A program made the position numbers and the translations under genes. The notes below the pieces were generated by a model. It searched no databases. It saw only the letters and a list, made by a program, of their open reading frames with translations, and was not told the DNA's origin. This document shows, one piece after another, positions 1 through 8,895 of a stretch of 64,000 nucleotides of DNA (its first letter is position 1; each line of letters opens with the position of its first letter). Origin of the DNA: Site-B1 sp963827785 (GTDB lineage: Bacteria; Bacteroidota; Bacteroidia; Flavobacteriales; Flavobacteriaceae); the NCBI GenBank assembly GCA_963827785.1, contig CAWHCT010000018.1, positions 1-64,000 on the forward strand, written 5' to 3'.

Positions 1-1037
1 GTAGGAATTGATGCAACGCCCTGTTCTGTAATCAATCTTTTGGCATAATCAAAATCGTTTTCATCTGTTATGTCTGAATAATCCAGAAGTTGAAAATAAG
101 TTCCTTTTGATGGCCTGAACTTAAATCGGGATTCCTTGATATTCTCCAGGAATAGATCTCTTTTTCTCTGAAAGAATTCAGAAAGGCTTAAGTAACTGTT
201 TGGATCTTCCATATAATCAGCTATTCCTTTTTGAGTGGGATGATTGACGCTAAACACATTGAACTGATGCAATTTCCTAAACTCATCCATTAATTCCTTG
301 GGAGCACAGCAATATCCAATTTTCCATCCTGTATTGTGGAATGATTTACCTAATGAAGACACAACGAAACTTCTCAATTTAAGATCAGGGAATAAACAGG
401 CACTCTGATGATTCAGACCATCAAATATCATATGCTCATAGACCTCGTCACTTAACACGATAATATCTGAATTTCTTGTCAATTCCTGCAATTTTAGCAT
501 ATCATCTTTTTCCAGAATGGTTCCGCTGGGGTTATGGGGCGTGTTGATGATGATCATTTTTGTTTTACTATTGATCTTGCTCTTTACTTCCTCCCAGTCA
601 ACTTTAAAATCTGGAGCTTTTAGTTGGATGGAAACCGGAATTCCGCCATTCAACTCGATAGTTGGAATATAACTGTCATAGGCCGGACGAAAGACTATGA
701 CTTCATCATTTTGCCTTATAAAAGTTGATATGATGGTATAAATGGCCTGAGTTGCTCCAACTGTCACTGTTATTTCTTTATCAGGATGATAAGCCGAATT
801 GTAGATCAACTGCATTTTTTTGGCGATCGCATTTCGCAAATCCGGATTACCTGCCATTTGTGCATATTGGTTGTATCCTGAGTTCATGGCTTTTGTCACC
901 AGATCATACAATTTCTGGTCACCTTTAAAATTAGGATAGCCTTGAGAAAGGTTCAATGCATCGTGTTTATTGGCCAAAGCACTCATCACGGCAAAAATGG
1001 TTGTTTCAATGTTTGGAAGCTTGGAATGGTGTTTCAT
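1..1037 (-). CDS. Methionine aminotransferase-like PLP enzyme (3' end outside window)
   Basis: A class I/II aminotransferase of PLP fold type I, probably using methionine or aromatic amino acids (YbdL/kynurenine aminotransferase-like). The minus-strand reading frame opens at ATG 1037 and stays open to base 1, giving about 345 residues; the C-terminus lies outside the window. Visible motifs are GYNQY near residue 54, TPHNPSG at 166-172, SDEVYEH at 196-202 and SLGKSFHNTGWKIGY with the Schiff-base lysine at about residue 231. It is divergent from the S46 peptidase. The fold and PLP lysine are clear; the substrate is inferred from overall resemblance only. Confidence 0.88.
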   Translation of the reverse strand, partial: MKHHSKLPNIETTIFAVMSALANKHDALNLSQGYPNFKGDQKLYDLVTKAMNSGYNQYAQMAGNPDLRNAIAKKMQLIYNSAYHPDKEITVTVGATQAIYTIISTFIRQNDEVIVFRPAYDSYIPTIELNGGIPVSIQLKAPDFKVDWEEVKSKINSKTKMIIINTPHNPSGTILEKDDMLKLQELTRNSDIIVLSDEVYEHMIFDGLNHQSACLFPDLKLRSFVVSSLGKSFHNTGWKIGYCCAPKELMDEFRKLHQFNVFSVNHPTQKGIADYMEDPNSYLSLSEFFQRKRDLFLENIKESRFKFRPSKGTYFQLLDYSDITDENDFDYAKRLITEQGVASIP

Positions 1038-1098
1038 TTGAAGGGTGTTAAATATCATATAAATTAAGAAAAAAATTACTATTCACGTACTTGTTTTT

Positions 1099-1106
1099 TA
1101 TCTTTG
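1099..1106 (+). promoter_or_regulatory. Bacteroidota -7 element before the S46 peptidase
   Basis: TATCTTTG matches the TAnnTTTG -7 consensus, 21 bases before ATG 1128. No clear -33 TTG is visible at the expected distance. The alternative TTG start at 1104 lies inside this element, which supports starting the gene at 1128. Confidence 0.4.
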
Positions 1107-1127
1107 AGTACTCTTAAAAATAACAAC

Positions 1128-3241
1128 ATGAAATTCTTAAAATTCCTTATTCTTTTTATTACAATTCAGGTTTCTGCTCAACAGGGCGGGATGTGGATTC
1201 CGTCATTGCTGGAAGGCATGAATGAACAGGAAATGACAGACCTGGGAAGTAAGTTAACCGCAAAAGACATCTATGATGTGAACAACTCAAGTCTAAAGGA
1301 CGCGATTGTACATTTTAATGGAGGTTGTACAGCAGAGGTCATTTCTCCAAAAGGATTGATCCTGACCAATCATCATTGCGGTTTTAGTCAGATACAATCG
1401 CATTCTTCACTTGAAAATGATTATATAAAAAATGGCTTTTGGGCCATGAGTTTGGAGGAGGAACTACCAAATAACGGTCTGTATGCCGAATTCATTGTAA
1501 GAATAGAAGATGTCACAGAACAAGTCTTAGTTGGTGTTTTAGATTCAATGACCGAAAGAGAAAAACAATCCAAAATAGACGGAAACAGCAATACTATTCA
1601 GAAAGCGACTCAAAAAGAAGACTGGCAGGACACAAGGATCAAAGCCTTTTATAATGGCAATCAATATTTCCTGTTTGTTACAGAACGATATGAGGACGTT
1701 AGACTGGTTGGAGCGCCTCCTGTTGGAATAGGTAAGTTTGGAAGTGATACAGACAATTGGGTATGGCCGAGACATACAGGCGATTTTTCTATTTTCAGGA
1801 TTTATGCCGATGCTGACAATCGTCCGGCAAAATATTCAAAAGACAACGTACCTTTTACACCCAGACATTTTCTTCCGGTGTCAATAGATGGTATTGAAGA
1901 AGGTGATTTCACGATGGTATTCGGATTCCCCGGTTCTACTGATGAATACTTGCCAGCTGTTGCCATAGAGCAAATAGTGGAAAAAGTAAATCCTTCAAAT
2001 ATCGCCATAAGAGAAGCTGCCTTGAAAGTGATGGATGAGAAGATGAAAACAGATGATGAGGTAAGAATAAAATATGCATCCAAACAGGCAAGAATAGCCA
2101 ATTACTGGAAGAAATGGATAGGTGAAAATCTTGGGCTTAAAAAAAGTAATGCCATAGCCAAAAGAAAGGAACTGGAAGCTGAATTCACCCGAAAACTAAA
2201 AGTAAAAGGCTTAGAAGCAGAATATGGAAATCTGCTTCCTGAATTTGAAAGATTATACAAAGAATTTGAACCCATAAATGTAAAACGAAGCAATTTTGCC
2301 GAGGTATTTATCAGGAATAATGAGTTGATGTCAGCAATGTTTATATTGACTCAATTGGAACAAGCAGCTTTCAGAGGCGATGAGGCTTTTGAAAAAGCCA
2401 GAGCTTCAATGATAAACAGATTAACAGGAAGTTTTAAAAACTATGATGTTGAAGTTGATAAAGGCATTTTTAAAAGCATTATGCCATTATACACAACTAA
2501 TTTTGATGCTTCAATTTATGAAACCACAAGTTTTACCAATCTTGATAAGACATTAGATTTATTAAAAGGAAAACCAAAAAAAGTAATAAAAAGGTTAAAC
2601 GAAGATTCGGCCTATAAATTTGCCAAACCTTTTATTGAAGAGTTCTATACCAAAATAGAACCTGAATTCCAGCGTATAAATATGAGATCAATGCACTCCA
2701 AAAAATATATATGGAAGCCCAAATGGAAGTATTGCCCGAAAAGCGTTATTTCCCTGATGCTAATAGCACACTAAGAGTAACCTATGGAATTGTGAACGGA
2801 TATGCACCCAGAGATGCTGTTTATTATGAACCTGTAAGTTATTTGGAAGGTGTGATGGAAAAATACATTCCGGGAGATTACGAATTTGATGTCCCGCAAA
2901 AACTACAGGAACTCTACGAATCCAAAGATTATGGGCAATATGCAGATGAAAATGGCAAGCTGCCAGTTTGTTTCTTAGGGACCAACCACACAACAGGAGG
3001 AAATTCAGGAAGTCCGGCAATTGATGCCTATGGAAATTTAGTTGGACTCAATTTTGACCGAGTCTGGGAAGGAACCATGAGTGATTATAATTATGATCCC
3101 GATATTTGCCGAAATATTATGGTGGACATGCGTTACGTGTTATTCATAGTTGATAAGTACGCAGGAGCCATACATTTAATTGATGAAATGAAATTGGTGC
3201 ATCCCAAAGAAGATGGTGGAAACCAGTCATCCATAAATTAA
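1128..3241 (+). CDS. S46 family dipeptidyl peptidase, DPP11-like, one frameshift
   Basis: A secreted or periplasmic serine dipeptidyl peptidase of family S46, about 704 residues once a break is bridged. The start at ATG 1128 gives a signal peptide (MKFLKFLILFITIQVSAQ). The triad is visible: His in TNHHCG (82-83), Asp in RHTGDF (about 219) and Ser in GGNSGSP in the second frame. The residue 18 after that serine is Arg (LNFDR), the position that in characterised DPP11 enzymes confers preference for Asp/Glu at P1 (DPP7 has Gly). The frame changes by -1 at the A6 run 2700-2705; one extra A restores ...SKKIYMEAQME. This is probably a sequence error. A strong terminator follows directly. Confidence 0.9.
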
Positions 3242-3244
3242 GAA

Positions 3245-3270
3245 ATCCCGGGCAACTGCCCGGGATTTTT
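3245..3270 (+). terminator. Strong intrinsic terminator, copy 1
   Basis: A perfect 10-bp stem (ATCCCGGGCA / TGCCCGGGAT) with a two-base centre is followed by TTTTT, four bases after the S46 peptidase stop. The hairpin plus flanks is repeated identically at 4725-4750. Confidence 0.85.
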
Positions 3271-3283
3271 GTTTTATTTGTTT

Positions 3284-3357
3284 TGTCATTATGAATGAAG
3301 CAAAGCGAAATGAAGAATATTTTTGTTATCGAGACTCTTCACTCTGTTCAGAATGAC
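3284..3357. repeat. REP-like palindromic element (two half copies, inverted)
   Basis: The left arm begins TGTCATTATGAATGAAG and the right arm is GAGACTCTTC...CAGAATGACA (3331-3357), an imperfect inverted repeat. The right arm recurs at 3379-3405 and 4758-4785 with the pattern GAGATTCTT...AGAATGACA. Confidence 0.6.
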
Positions 3358-3378
3358 AGCAAGGTTTTTAGTTTATTT

Positions 3379-3405
3379 GAGATTCTTCCTTCGCCCAGAA
3401 TGACA
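3379..3405 (+). repeat. REP-like half element
   Basis: GAGATTCTTC..TTCGCCCAGAATGACA, a single-arm copy of the repeat at 3331-3357. Confidence 0.55.
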
Positions 3406-3579
3406 AGATTTTTTGTTTTTGTAAATAAATTAAAACAGTTTTGAGCTAGTATTTATTTTCAAAAATTCACTACTTTAAGGATTATCTTACAAAAGCAGAT
3501 TTAAAATTGATAGTATTCTTTATTAATTTTTAAATCAATATGCCTATGGGGAAGATTTCTACACTTCGTAACTAAATCA

Positions 3580-3604
3580 AACATTTAGTTTTTTATTTCG
3601 ACAA
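3580..3604 (+). terminator. Possible weak terminator
   Basis: AACTAAAT, a five-base loop and ATTTAGTT followed by TTTT. The stem is entirely A/T-rich apart from one C-G pair and no gene ends just before it, so this is weak. Confidence 0.25.
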
Positions 3605-3731
3605 TTCAGGACTTATTTCAATTCAAGTCCTTAGTTATGTCACCCTTTTCTAATCTCATGGCTTTATAGTATTAAATTACATAGTAACGTTTAGATTTTG
3701 AGATTATGAATAAATATATTTAGATATTTAG

Positions 3732-4697
3732 ATGAAATTTGAAGCATTGACTTATTTAGATTGCAGAGGAAATATCAGTTCCAATTTAGACCTAACTCAA
3801 AATGAGTGGTTGGCAAATTTATATTGCATCAATAATGGCTTAACTAATTTAAATGTTGGTCAAAATCCTTCCTGTACGTTGTACTGTATTGTTATACTAA
3901 TAACTTAACAAGTTTAGATCTGAGCATGAATACACATTTAGTACAGTTAGAATTTGGCTGTGATGAACTTGGAGACAATACAGTTACATTAACAGTAACA
4001 GATACAGCAGGACTGGTTTCCACTTGTGATGCTACCGTAACTGTAGTTGATAACAGACCACAGGGAAATTATGACGGCGATGCACTGGGTGACCTCTGTG
4101 ATGAAGATGATGACAATGATGGTTGTCTTGATATTGATGATCCGCATCCTTTCTCCATACAAACACATACAGTATATAATAGGTGGTTGTAACTCTGGTG
4201 TGGCTAACCAGGCGTTAGGTTGCAGTACCATGGCCGATATTTTAATGGACTGCTGTTTGAATTCAAGCAGCAGAAATGCTTATATAGTTTCTGTATACAG
4301 AACGCTTCAGGTATGGTTGCGCTCAGGAATAATAAACCGGGCACAACAAACAGCCATTTACAATTGTGCTGTGCGCAATTATTTTAACTGTGGCAGTTAT
4401 AGTGGAAATGGAACTGATCGTTCGATTGATGTATCCTTTGATGAACCAACTGATGTCTTTGATGTGAAAATCTGGCCAAACCCTTCTGATAATTACATTA
4501 ATGTAAAAATTAACTCAGGTAACGATTCAGAAAAAGTCAGCATTCAGGTATTCGATATTAGAAATCAACGGGTTCATTCTGATGTATTTACTAAGGATGA
4601 AAAATACGAGTTCGGAGACAACTTACAATCGGGCATGTATTTTGTTAAAATAGGACAAGCAAATAACGCAAAGGTTTTAAAAGTTATAAAATACTAA
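3732..4697 (+). pseudogene. Decayed T9SS cargo gene (LRR, HYR-like, TSP3 and sorting-domain fragments)
   Basis: The remains of a secreted surface protein in at least three frames. From 3732 there are two LRR-like units (YLDCRGN..., NLYCINNGLTNLNV), then a stop. Another frame from about 3909 gives LTSLDLSMNTHLVQLEFGC running into an HYR/Ig-like segment (NTVTLTVTDTAG...ATVTVVD) and a thrombospondin type-3 calcium-binding stretch (DGDALGDLCDEDDDNDG). A +1 shift near 4176-4184 leads to IGGCNSGVANQ and a C-terminal T9SS type A sorting domain (IWPNPSDNYINV...LQSGMYFVKI). There is no signal peptide and the LRR-to-HYR junction looks like a deletion. Unlike other broken genes in the window, this one lacks its N-terminus, so true decay is likely. 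It resembles the LRR lipoprotein at 13197. Confidence 0.7.
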
Positions 4698-4724
4698 GAA
4701 AGAGTAATGTTTAATTTAAAAGAA

Positions 4725-4750
4725 ATCCCGGGCAACTGCCCGGGATTTTT
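4725..4750. terminator. Strong intrinsic terminator, copy 2 (bidirectional)
   Basis: Same hairpin as at 3245-3270 (about 36 identical bases including flanks). It lies between the decayed T9SS gene and the end of sdhB; T-rich runs on both strands suggest it serves both. Confidence 0.8.
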
Positions 4751-4757
4751 GTTTTAT

Positions 4758-4785
4758 GAGATTCTTTATTTTACTTAGAATGACA
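4758..4785 (+). repeat. REP-like half element
   Basis: GAGATTCTTTATTTTACTTAGAATGACA pattern, a degenerate copy of the repeat at 3331-3357, immediately after the terminator and just before the sdhB stop at 4789. Confidence 0.5.
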
Positions 4786-4788
4786 ACT

Positions 4789-5532
4789 TTACTTTAAGTT
4801 AGCTTTCATAAGCTCTCTGTTCATCCTTGCGATGGTATCTAAAGAAATTCCTTTAGGACATTCCACTTCGCAGGCACCTGTATTGGTACAGTTGCCAAAT
4901 CCTTCCAGATCCATTTGGGCCACCATATTTCTAACTCGGTCTGCTGCTTCAATTTGTCCTTGAGGCAATAAAGCGTATTGAGACACTTTAGCTCCAACAA
5001 ATAACATGGCAGAAGAATTTTTACAGGTAGCAACACAGGCTCCGCAACCTATACAGGTTGCAGCATCCATTGCAGTATCTGCTGCGTGTTTTGAGATTAG
5101 AATATTATTTGCGTCCTGTGTATTCCCGGAAGTGTTTACAGAAATGAATCCACCTGCCTGCTGAATTCTGTCAAAAGCAGATCTGTCAACTATCAGATCC
5201 TTTATTACAGGAAATGCTTTCGCTCGCCATGGTTCAATATAAATAGTATCACCATCTTTAAAACTCCTCATGTGTAACTGACAAACTGTTATTTCTCTGT
5301 CAGGACCATGAGCGCGGCCATTTATATACATGGAACACATGCCGCAAATTCCTTCTCGGCAATCATGATCAAAAGCAATTGGCTCTTTGTCATCATCAAT
5401 TAACTGCTGATTTAAAACATCCAGCATTTCAAGAAAAGACATATCTGGAGACACATCATTAAGTTGATAATCTACTATCTTGCCTTTGGTATTAGCATCT
5501 TTCTGACGCCATATTTTTAGGTTTAATTTCAT
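4789..5532 (-). CDS. sdhB: Succinate dehydrogenase/fumarate reductase iron-sulfur subunit
   Basis: A 247-residue Fe-S subunit that carries electrons from the flavin in SdhA to quinone at SdhC. The N-terminal plant-type ferredoxin domain has 2Fe-2S ligands at Cys58, Cys63 and Cys66 (CREGICGMC) and Cys84. The C-terminal domain has CIGCGACVATC (160-170) and the second group at Cys215, Cys221 and Cys225 (CTNTGACEVEC). It is the last gene of the minus-strand order sdhC-sdhA-(insert)-sdhB, but a 563-base gap holding a small extra gene separates it from sdhA. Confidence 0.96.
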   Translation of the reverse strand: MKLNLKIWRQKDANTKGKIVDYQLNDVSPDMSFLEMLDVLNQQLIDDDKEPIAFDHDCREGICGMCSMYINGRAHGPDREITVCQLHMRSFKDGDTIYIEPWRAKAFPVIKDLIVDRSAFDRIQQAGGFISVNTSGNTQDANNILISKHAADTAMDAATCIGCGACVATCKNSSAMLFVGAKVSQYALLPQGQIEAADRVRNMVAQMDLEGFGNCTNTGACEVECPKGISLDTIARMNRELMKANLK

Positions 5533-5655
5533 AGCTTGCTATTTGTTAGTTATTGATTATTAAAATATTGAGTTATTAATTATTTCCTTTCAGCTATTTT
5601 CGAATAATTTTACTTTTCTTGTTGCTTAGAGCTAACCAATTTCAATAAAAAATCC

Positions 5656-5674
5656 AACCTAATAACTTATTTTT
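5656..5674. repeat. Direct repeat flanking the four-helix-bundle gene, left copy
   Basis: AACCTAATAACTTATTTTT matches the right copy at 6087-6105 at 17 of 19 bases by eye. The pair brackets the gene at 5696-6076. Confidence 0.5.
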
Positions 5675-5695
5675 CAATTATTTAATTACTTTAAA

Positions 5696-6076
5696 TTATT
5701 TTTCTTTCTGACTCTTTAGATATTTAATATATCCATTTAAAATCAGAAGCGTTTTATTATGTATTTTTCTTAATTCGTTTAATTCTTTTTCCAAAATATA
5801 TTTTTCATCAAAAGCAACTATTGCATGATCTAAAGTTTCAAATAAAGATCCTCTTGCAATTCGGCAAAATTGAATGTTTTCTTGAAAGTGAAATCTTCCA
5901 TAGCCTTCTGCAATATTATTTCCAACTGAACGTGATGAGCGTTGGATTTGATCAGTAAGAGCATATTTTTCAGAATTAGGTAATTGAGTAATAATTGTGT
6001 CTTTAATAAATAATCTTAAATTTCTCGCTTCTTTCCAACAGCTCAATTCTTCAAAAGATTTAAAATTATTAGCCAT
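5696..6076 (-). CDS. Four-helix bundle protein (23S rRNA intervening-sequence protein family)
   Basis: A 126-residue protein of the small helical family (S23/TIGR02436-like) known from 23S rRNA intervening sequences and as free-standing genes. Family features seen are FEELSCWKEARNL near the start, LTDQIQRSSRSVGNNIAEG at about 40-58 and FCRIARGSLFETLDH at about 70-84. It has no recognised catalytic residues and its cellular role is not established. It sits inside the sdh operon on the same strand between sdhA and sdhB, bracketed by a 19-base near-direct repeat, suggesting insertion as a small mobile or horizontally acquired unit. Confidence 0.85.
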   Translation of the reverse strand: MANNFKSFEELSCWKEARNLRLFIKDTIITQLPNSEKYALTDQIQRSSRSVGNNIAEGYGRFHFQENIQFCRIARGSLFETLDHAIVAFDEKYILEKELNELRKIHNKTLLILNGYIKYLKSQKEK

Positions 6077-6086
6077 ATAACTTATT

Positions 6087-6105
6087 AACCCAATAACTTA
6101 TTTAT
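6087..6105. repeat. Direct repeat flanking the four-helix-bundle gene, right copy
   Basis: AACCCAATAACTTATTTAT, the partner of 5656-5674. It overlaps the sdhA stop codon (6098-6100). Confidence 0.5.
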
Positions 6106-8096
6106 AAGAACGTTCTTTAACTTCTATATCCTCGTACTTCAGATCTTCTTTATGAAGAACAGCATCTTTTGGTTCTCCCTTGTATTCCCATGCAGCAACA
6201 TATTGGAATTTTTTAATTCGCTTAGCTTCGCCTTCCGGTGTTTGATGCTCCTCTCTGAAATGTCCACCACATGATTCTTCACGATGTAAGGCATCCTTGG
6301 CAAATAATTCGCCTAATTCTAAAAAGTCTGCAACACGTCCTGCTTTTGCCAATTCTTCATTGTATTCATCAGCTTTTCCTGGAATTTTCACATCCTTCCA
6401 GAATTCTTTCCTGAGCTCTGCAATTTCAGCTTATAGCCTCTTTAAGGTCTTTAGCGTTGCGGGACATTCCGCACTTGTTCCACATGATCTTTCCAAGCTT
6501 TTTATGGAAGTGATCTACAGAATATTTTCCCTTGTTATTGATCAATTTATCTAATTTCTCCTTGACGCCTTTTTCAGCCTCATCAAAATCTTTAGTATCT
6601 GTTGGAATAGGCCCCGTTCTAATGTCATCGGCTAAGAAATCACCTATAGTATAAGGTAGCACAAAATAACCATCAGCAAGTCCCTGCATTAAGGCAGAAG
6701 CTCCTAATCTGTTTGCACCGTGATCAGAGAAATTAGCTTCTCCAATACAGTATAATCCGGGAACGGTTGTCATCAAATTATAGTCAACCCAAATACCTCC
6801 CATTGTATAGTGAACTGCCGGATAGATCATCATAGGCGTTTCATATGGATTCTGATCGATGATTTTTTCATACATCTGGAAAAGGTTTCCATATTTAGCT
6901 TTTATCATCGCTTTTCCCAGTTTAGTCACAAGAGCAGCGTCACTTTCATCCAAACCTTTAACATGTGCCTGTTCTTTGCCATAGCGATTTATTGCTGCTG
7001 CAAAATCTAGATAAACTGCTTCACCGGTTGCATTGACTCCAAATCCTGCATCACATCGTTCTTTGGCAGCTCTGGATGCTACATCTCGAGGGACTAAATT
7101 TCCGAAAGCCGGATAACGACGTTCTAAGAAATAATCTCTGTCTTCCTCTTTTATTTCTGTTGGTTTTAATTTCCCTTGCTGAATTGCTTTGGCATCTTCC
7201 TGTTTTCCGGGAACCCAAATTCTTCCGTCGTTTCTCAATGACTCTGACATTAAGGTCAATTTTGATTGATGGTCACCTGAAACCGGAATACATGTAGGAT
7301 GAATTTGAGTAAAGCAAGGGTTGGCAAAGAAAGCTCCTTTTTTGTGTGCTTTCCAAGCTGCCGTTACATTACTTCCCATGGCATAGGTTGACAAATAGAA
7401 CGCATTACCATAGCCACCAGTTCCTAGTACTACTGCATGAGCAGAGTGTCTTTCAATTTCACCGGTTACAAGATTACGTGCAATAATGCCTCGTGCCTTT
7501 CCATCGACAATGACAACATCGAGCATTTCATGACGGTTATACATTTTTATCTTTCCACGACCAATTTGTCGGTTCATTGCTGAATAAGCTCCAAGTAATA
7601 ATTGCTGTCCTGTTTGACCTTTAGCATAGAATGTTCTGGAAACTAATACACCACCAAAAGAACGGTTGTCTAAAAGTCCGCCATAATCGCGAGCAAAAGG
7701 AACGCCTTGTGCTACACATTGATCAATGATATTAACAGAAACTTCCGCTAAACGATGCACATTGGCTTCTCGAGAACGGTAATCGCCACCCTTAACAGTA
7801 TCATAGAATAATCGGTAAACAGAATCACCATCTCCCTGATAATTTTTAGCTGCATTTATTCCTCCTTGGGCTGCAATTGAATGTGCTCTTCGAGGTGAAT
7901 CCTGAAAACAGAATGCTTTTACGTTGTAACCAAGTTCTGCCAAGGTTGCAGCCGCAGAACCTCCTGCTAAACCTGTTCCAACTACTATGATGTCTATTAG
8001 TCGTTTGTTGGCCGGATTGACCAAATTGATCTTGTCTTTATAAGTTGTCCATTTATCTTTTATTGGACCTTTTGGTATTTTAGAATCTAAAGTCAT
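6098..8096 (-). CDS. sdhA: Succinate dehydrogenase/fumarate reductase flavoprotein subunit, one frameshift
   Basis: The catalytic flavoprotein of complex II, oxidising succinate to fumarate with covalently bound FAD; about 665 residues when bridged. The N-terminus has the FAD dinucleotide motif VGTGLAGGSAAA (39-50) and AHSIAAQGG with the likely FAD-linking His72. The frame breaks near 6431: the first part ends ...KDLKEAIS and the family sequence resumes as AEIAELRKEFWKDVKIPG in the next frame, consistent with one surplus base (ATAAGC for ATAGC). It ends ...KERSYK. As an essential-type gene in an otherwise intact operon, a sequence error is the simplest explanation. sdhC lies 11 bases upstream. 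Confidence 0.94.
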
Positions 8097-8107
8097 AGGT
8101 ATTAAGA

Positions 8108-8785
8108 TTAATGGTTAAAATGATGAAACAATGCGATGATGATAAATCCTAAAGGGATAATAATTGAATATGCTGCTCCAACATTTTTTAGGAATTTTTT
8201 TCTTCCGGCTGTAATTCCAACCGATTGAAACGCAGAATTAAAACCGTGCAGAAGATGCAATGCTAAAAGGACAAATGCTAAAACATAAGCACCTACTCTT
8301 AAAGGGTTTGCAAATTTATGAACCAGTTCTTCGTAGTATCTGAAACTTTCGCCATCAGCTAATAAACCCGACATATCACCTTGAAGATATTTTACATTCA
8401 TTTCCGGAATCCAGAAATCTATAAAATGCAACACCAAAAATGCAAGAATGACTGCACCACTTAACAGCATGTTTCTGCTCATCCATGTTGAGTTTGCATT
8501 TCCGTCGTTCTTGGAATAGCTAACACCAATTGATCGCCTGTTTTTATATTCAAGCACAAATCCCATTACAAAGTGAAATACAACACCGAGAATTAAAACA
8601 GGCTGCAAAGCAAACTGAATTAAAGGATTAGTTCCCATGAAATGTGAGAATTCGTTAAAGACATCTTCACTGAAAAGAGAGGTCGTGTTAACAAATAAAT
8701 GTATTATTAAAAAGAACATCAGGAAGAAAGCCGAAAGAGCCATAGCTACCTTTCTACCTACTGAAGAATTAAAAAATCCGCCCAT
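8108..8785 (-). CDS. sdhC: Succinate dehydrogenase cytochrome b subunit (b558 type)
   Basis: A 225-residue integral membrane subunit anchoring complex II and carrying haem b, with about five hydrophobic segments (for example ALSAFFLMFFLIIHLFV and the C-terminal AYSIIIPLGFIIIALFHHF). His residues inside the helices (IIHLFV, FHFVMGF, LVLHFIDF, LALHLLHGF) are the expected haem ligands of the Bacteroidota single-subunit type. It is the first gene of the operon, with a good promoter 29 bases or more upstream. Confidence 0.93.
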   Translation of the reverse strand: MGGFFNSSVGRKVAMALSAFFLMFFLIIHLFVNTTSLFSEDVFNEFSHFMGTNPLIQFALQPVLILGVVFHFVMGFVLEYKNRRSIGVSYSKNDGNANSTWMSRNMLLSGAVILAFLVLHFIDFWIPEMNVKYLQGDMSGLLADGESFRYYEELVHKFANPLRVGAYVLAFVLLALHLLHGFNSAFQSVGITAGRKKFLKNVGAAYSIIIPLGFIIIALFHHFNH

Positions 8786-8813
8786 TTTTTATAAGGTTAA
8801 TTTATAATAGAAA

Positions 8814-8844
8814 CAAATGTAAGATTAGCTTAGTATTAATCAAA
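8814..8844 (-). promoter_or_regulatory. Promoter of the sdhCAB operon
   Basis: Read on the minus strand, TTTG (8844-8841), a 19-base spacer and TACATTTG (8821-8814): a full match to the Bacteroidota -33/-7 consensus, leaving a 5' leader of about 25 bases before the sdhC ATG at 8785. Confidence 0.75.
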
Positions 8845-8895
8845 CATTCTAACTTGTTTTATATCTTATTTAGAATGATTTTAAATAAAGGTCTT

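Larger units (their letters stand above)
3271..3731. other. Gene-free stretch with REP-like hairpins
   Basis: I see no credible ORF here. It holds two copies of a REP-like repeat (listed separately), a terminator-like hairpin at 3580-3604 and a small dyad at 3608-3631 (AGGACTT...AAGTCCT). At 3706 a reading frame begins MNKYI and stops at once, which may be the relic of the start of the decayed gene downstream. Confidence 0.5.

Noticed and set aside
1104..1127. TTG start giving a longer N-terminus for the S46 peptidase
   Set aside because: It falls inside a promoter -7 element and would put polar residues before a good signal peptide; ATG 1128 is preferred.
2695..2715. Possible programmed -1 frameshift at an A6 run in the S46 peptidase
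   Set aside because: The run lacks a proper slippery heptamer in phase, and many other genes in the window have the same kind of break without any such signal; a missing A explains it better.
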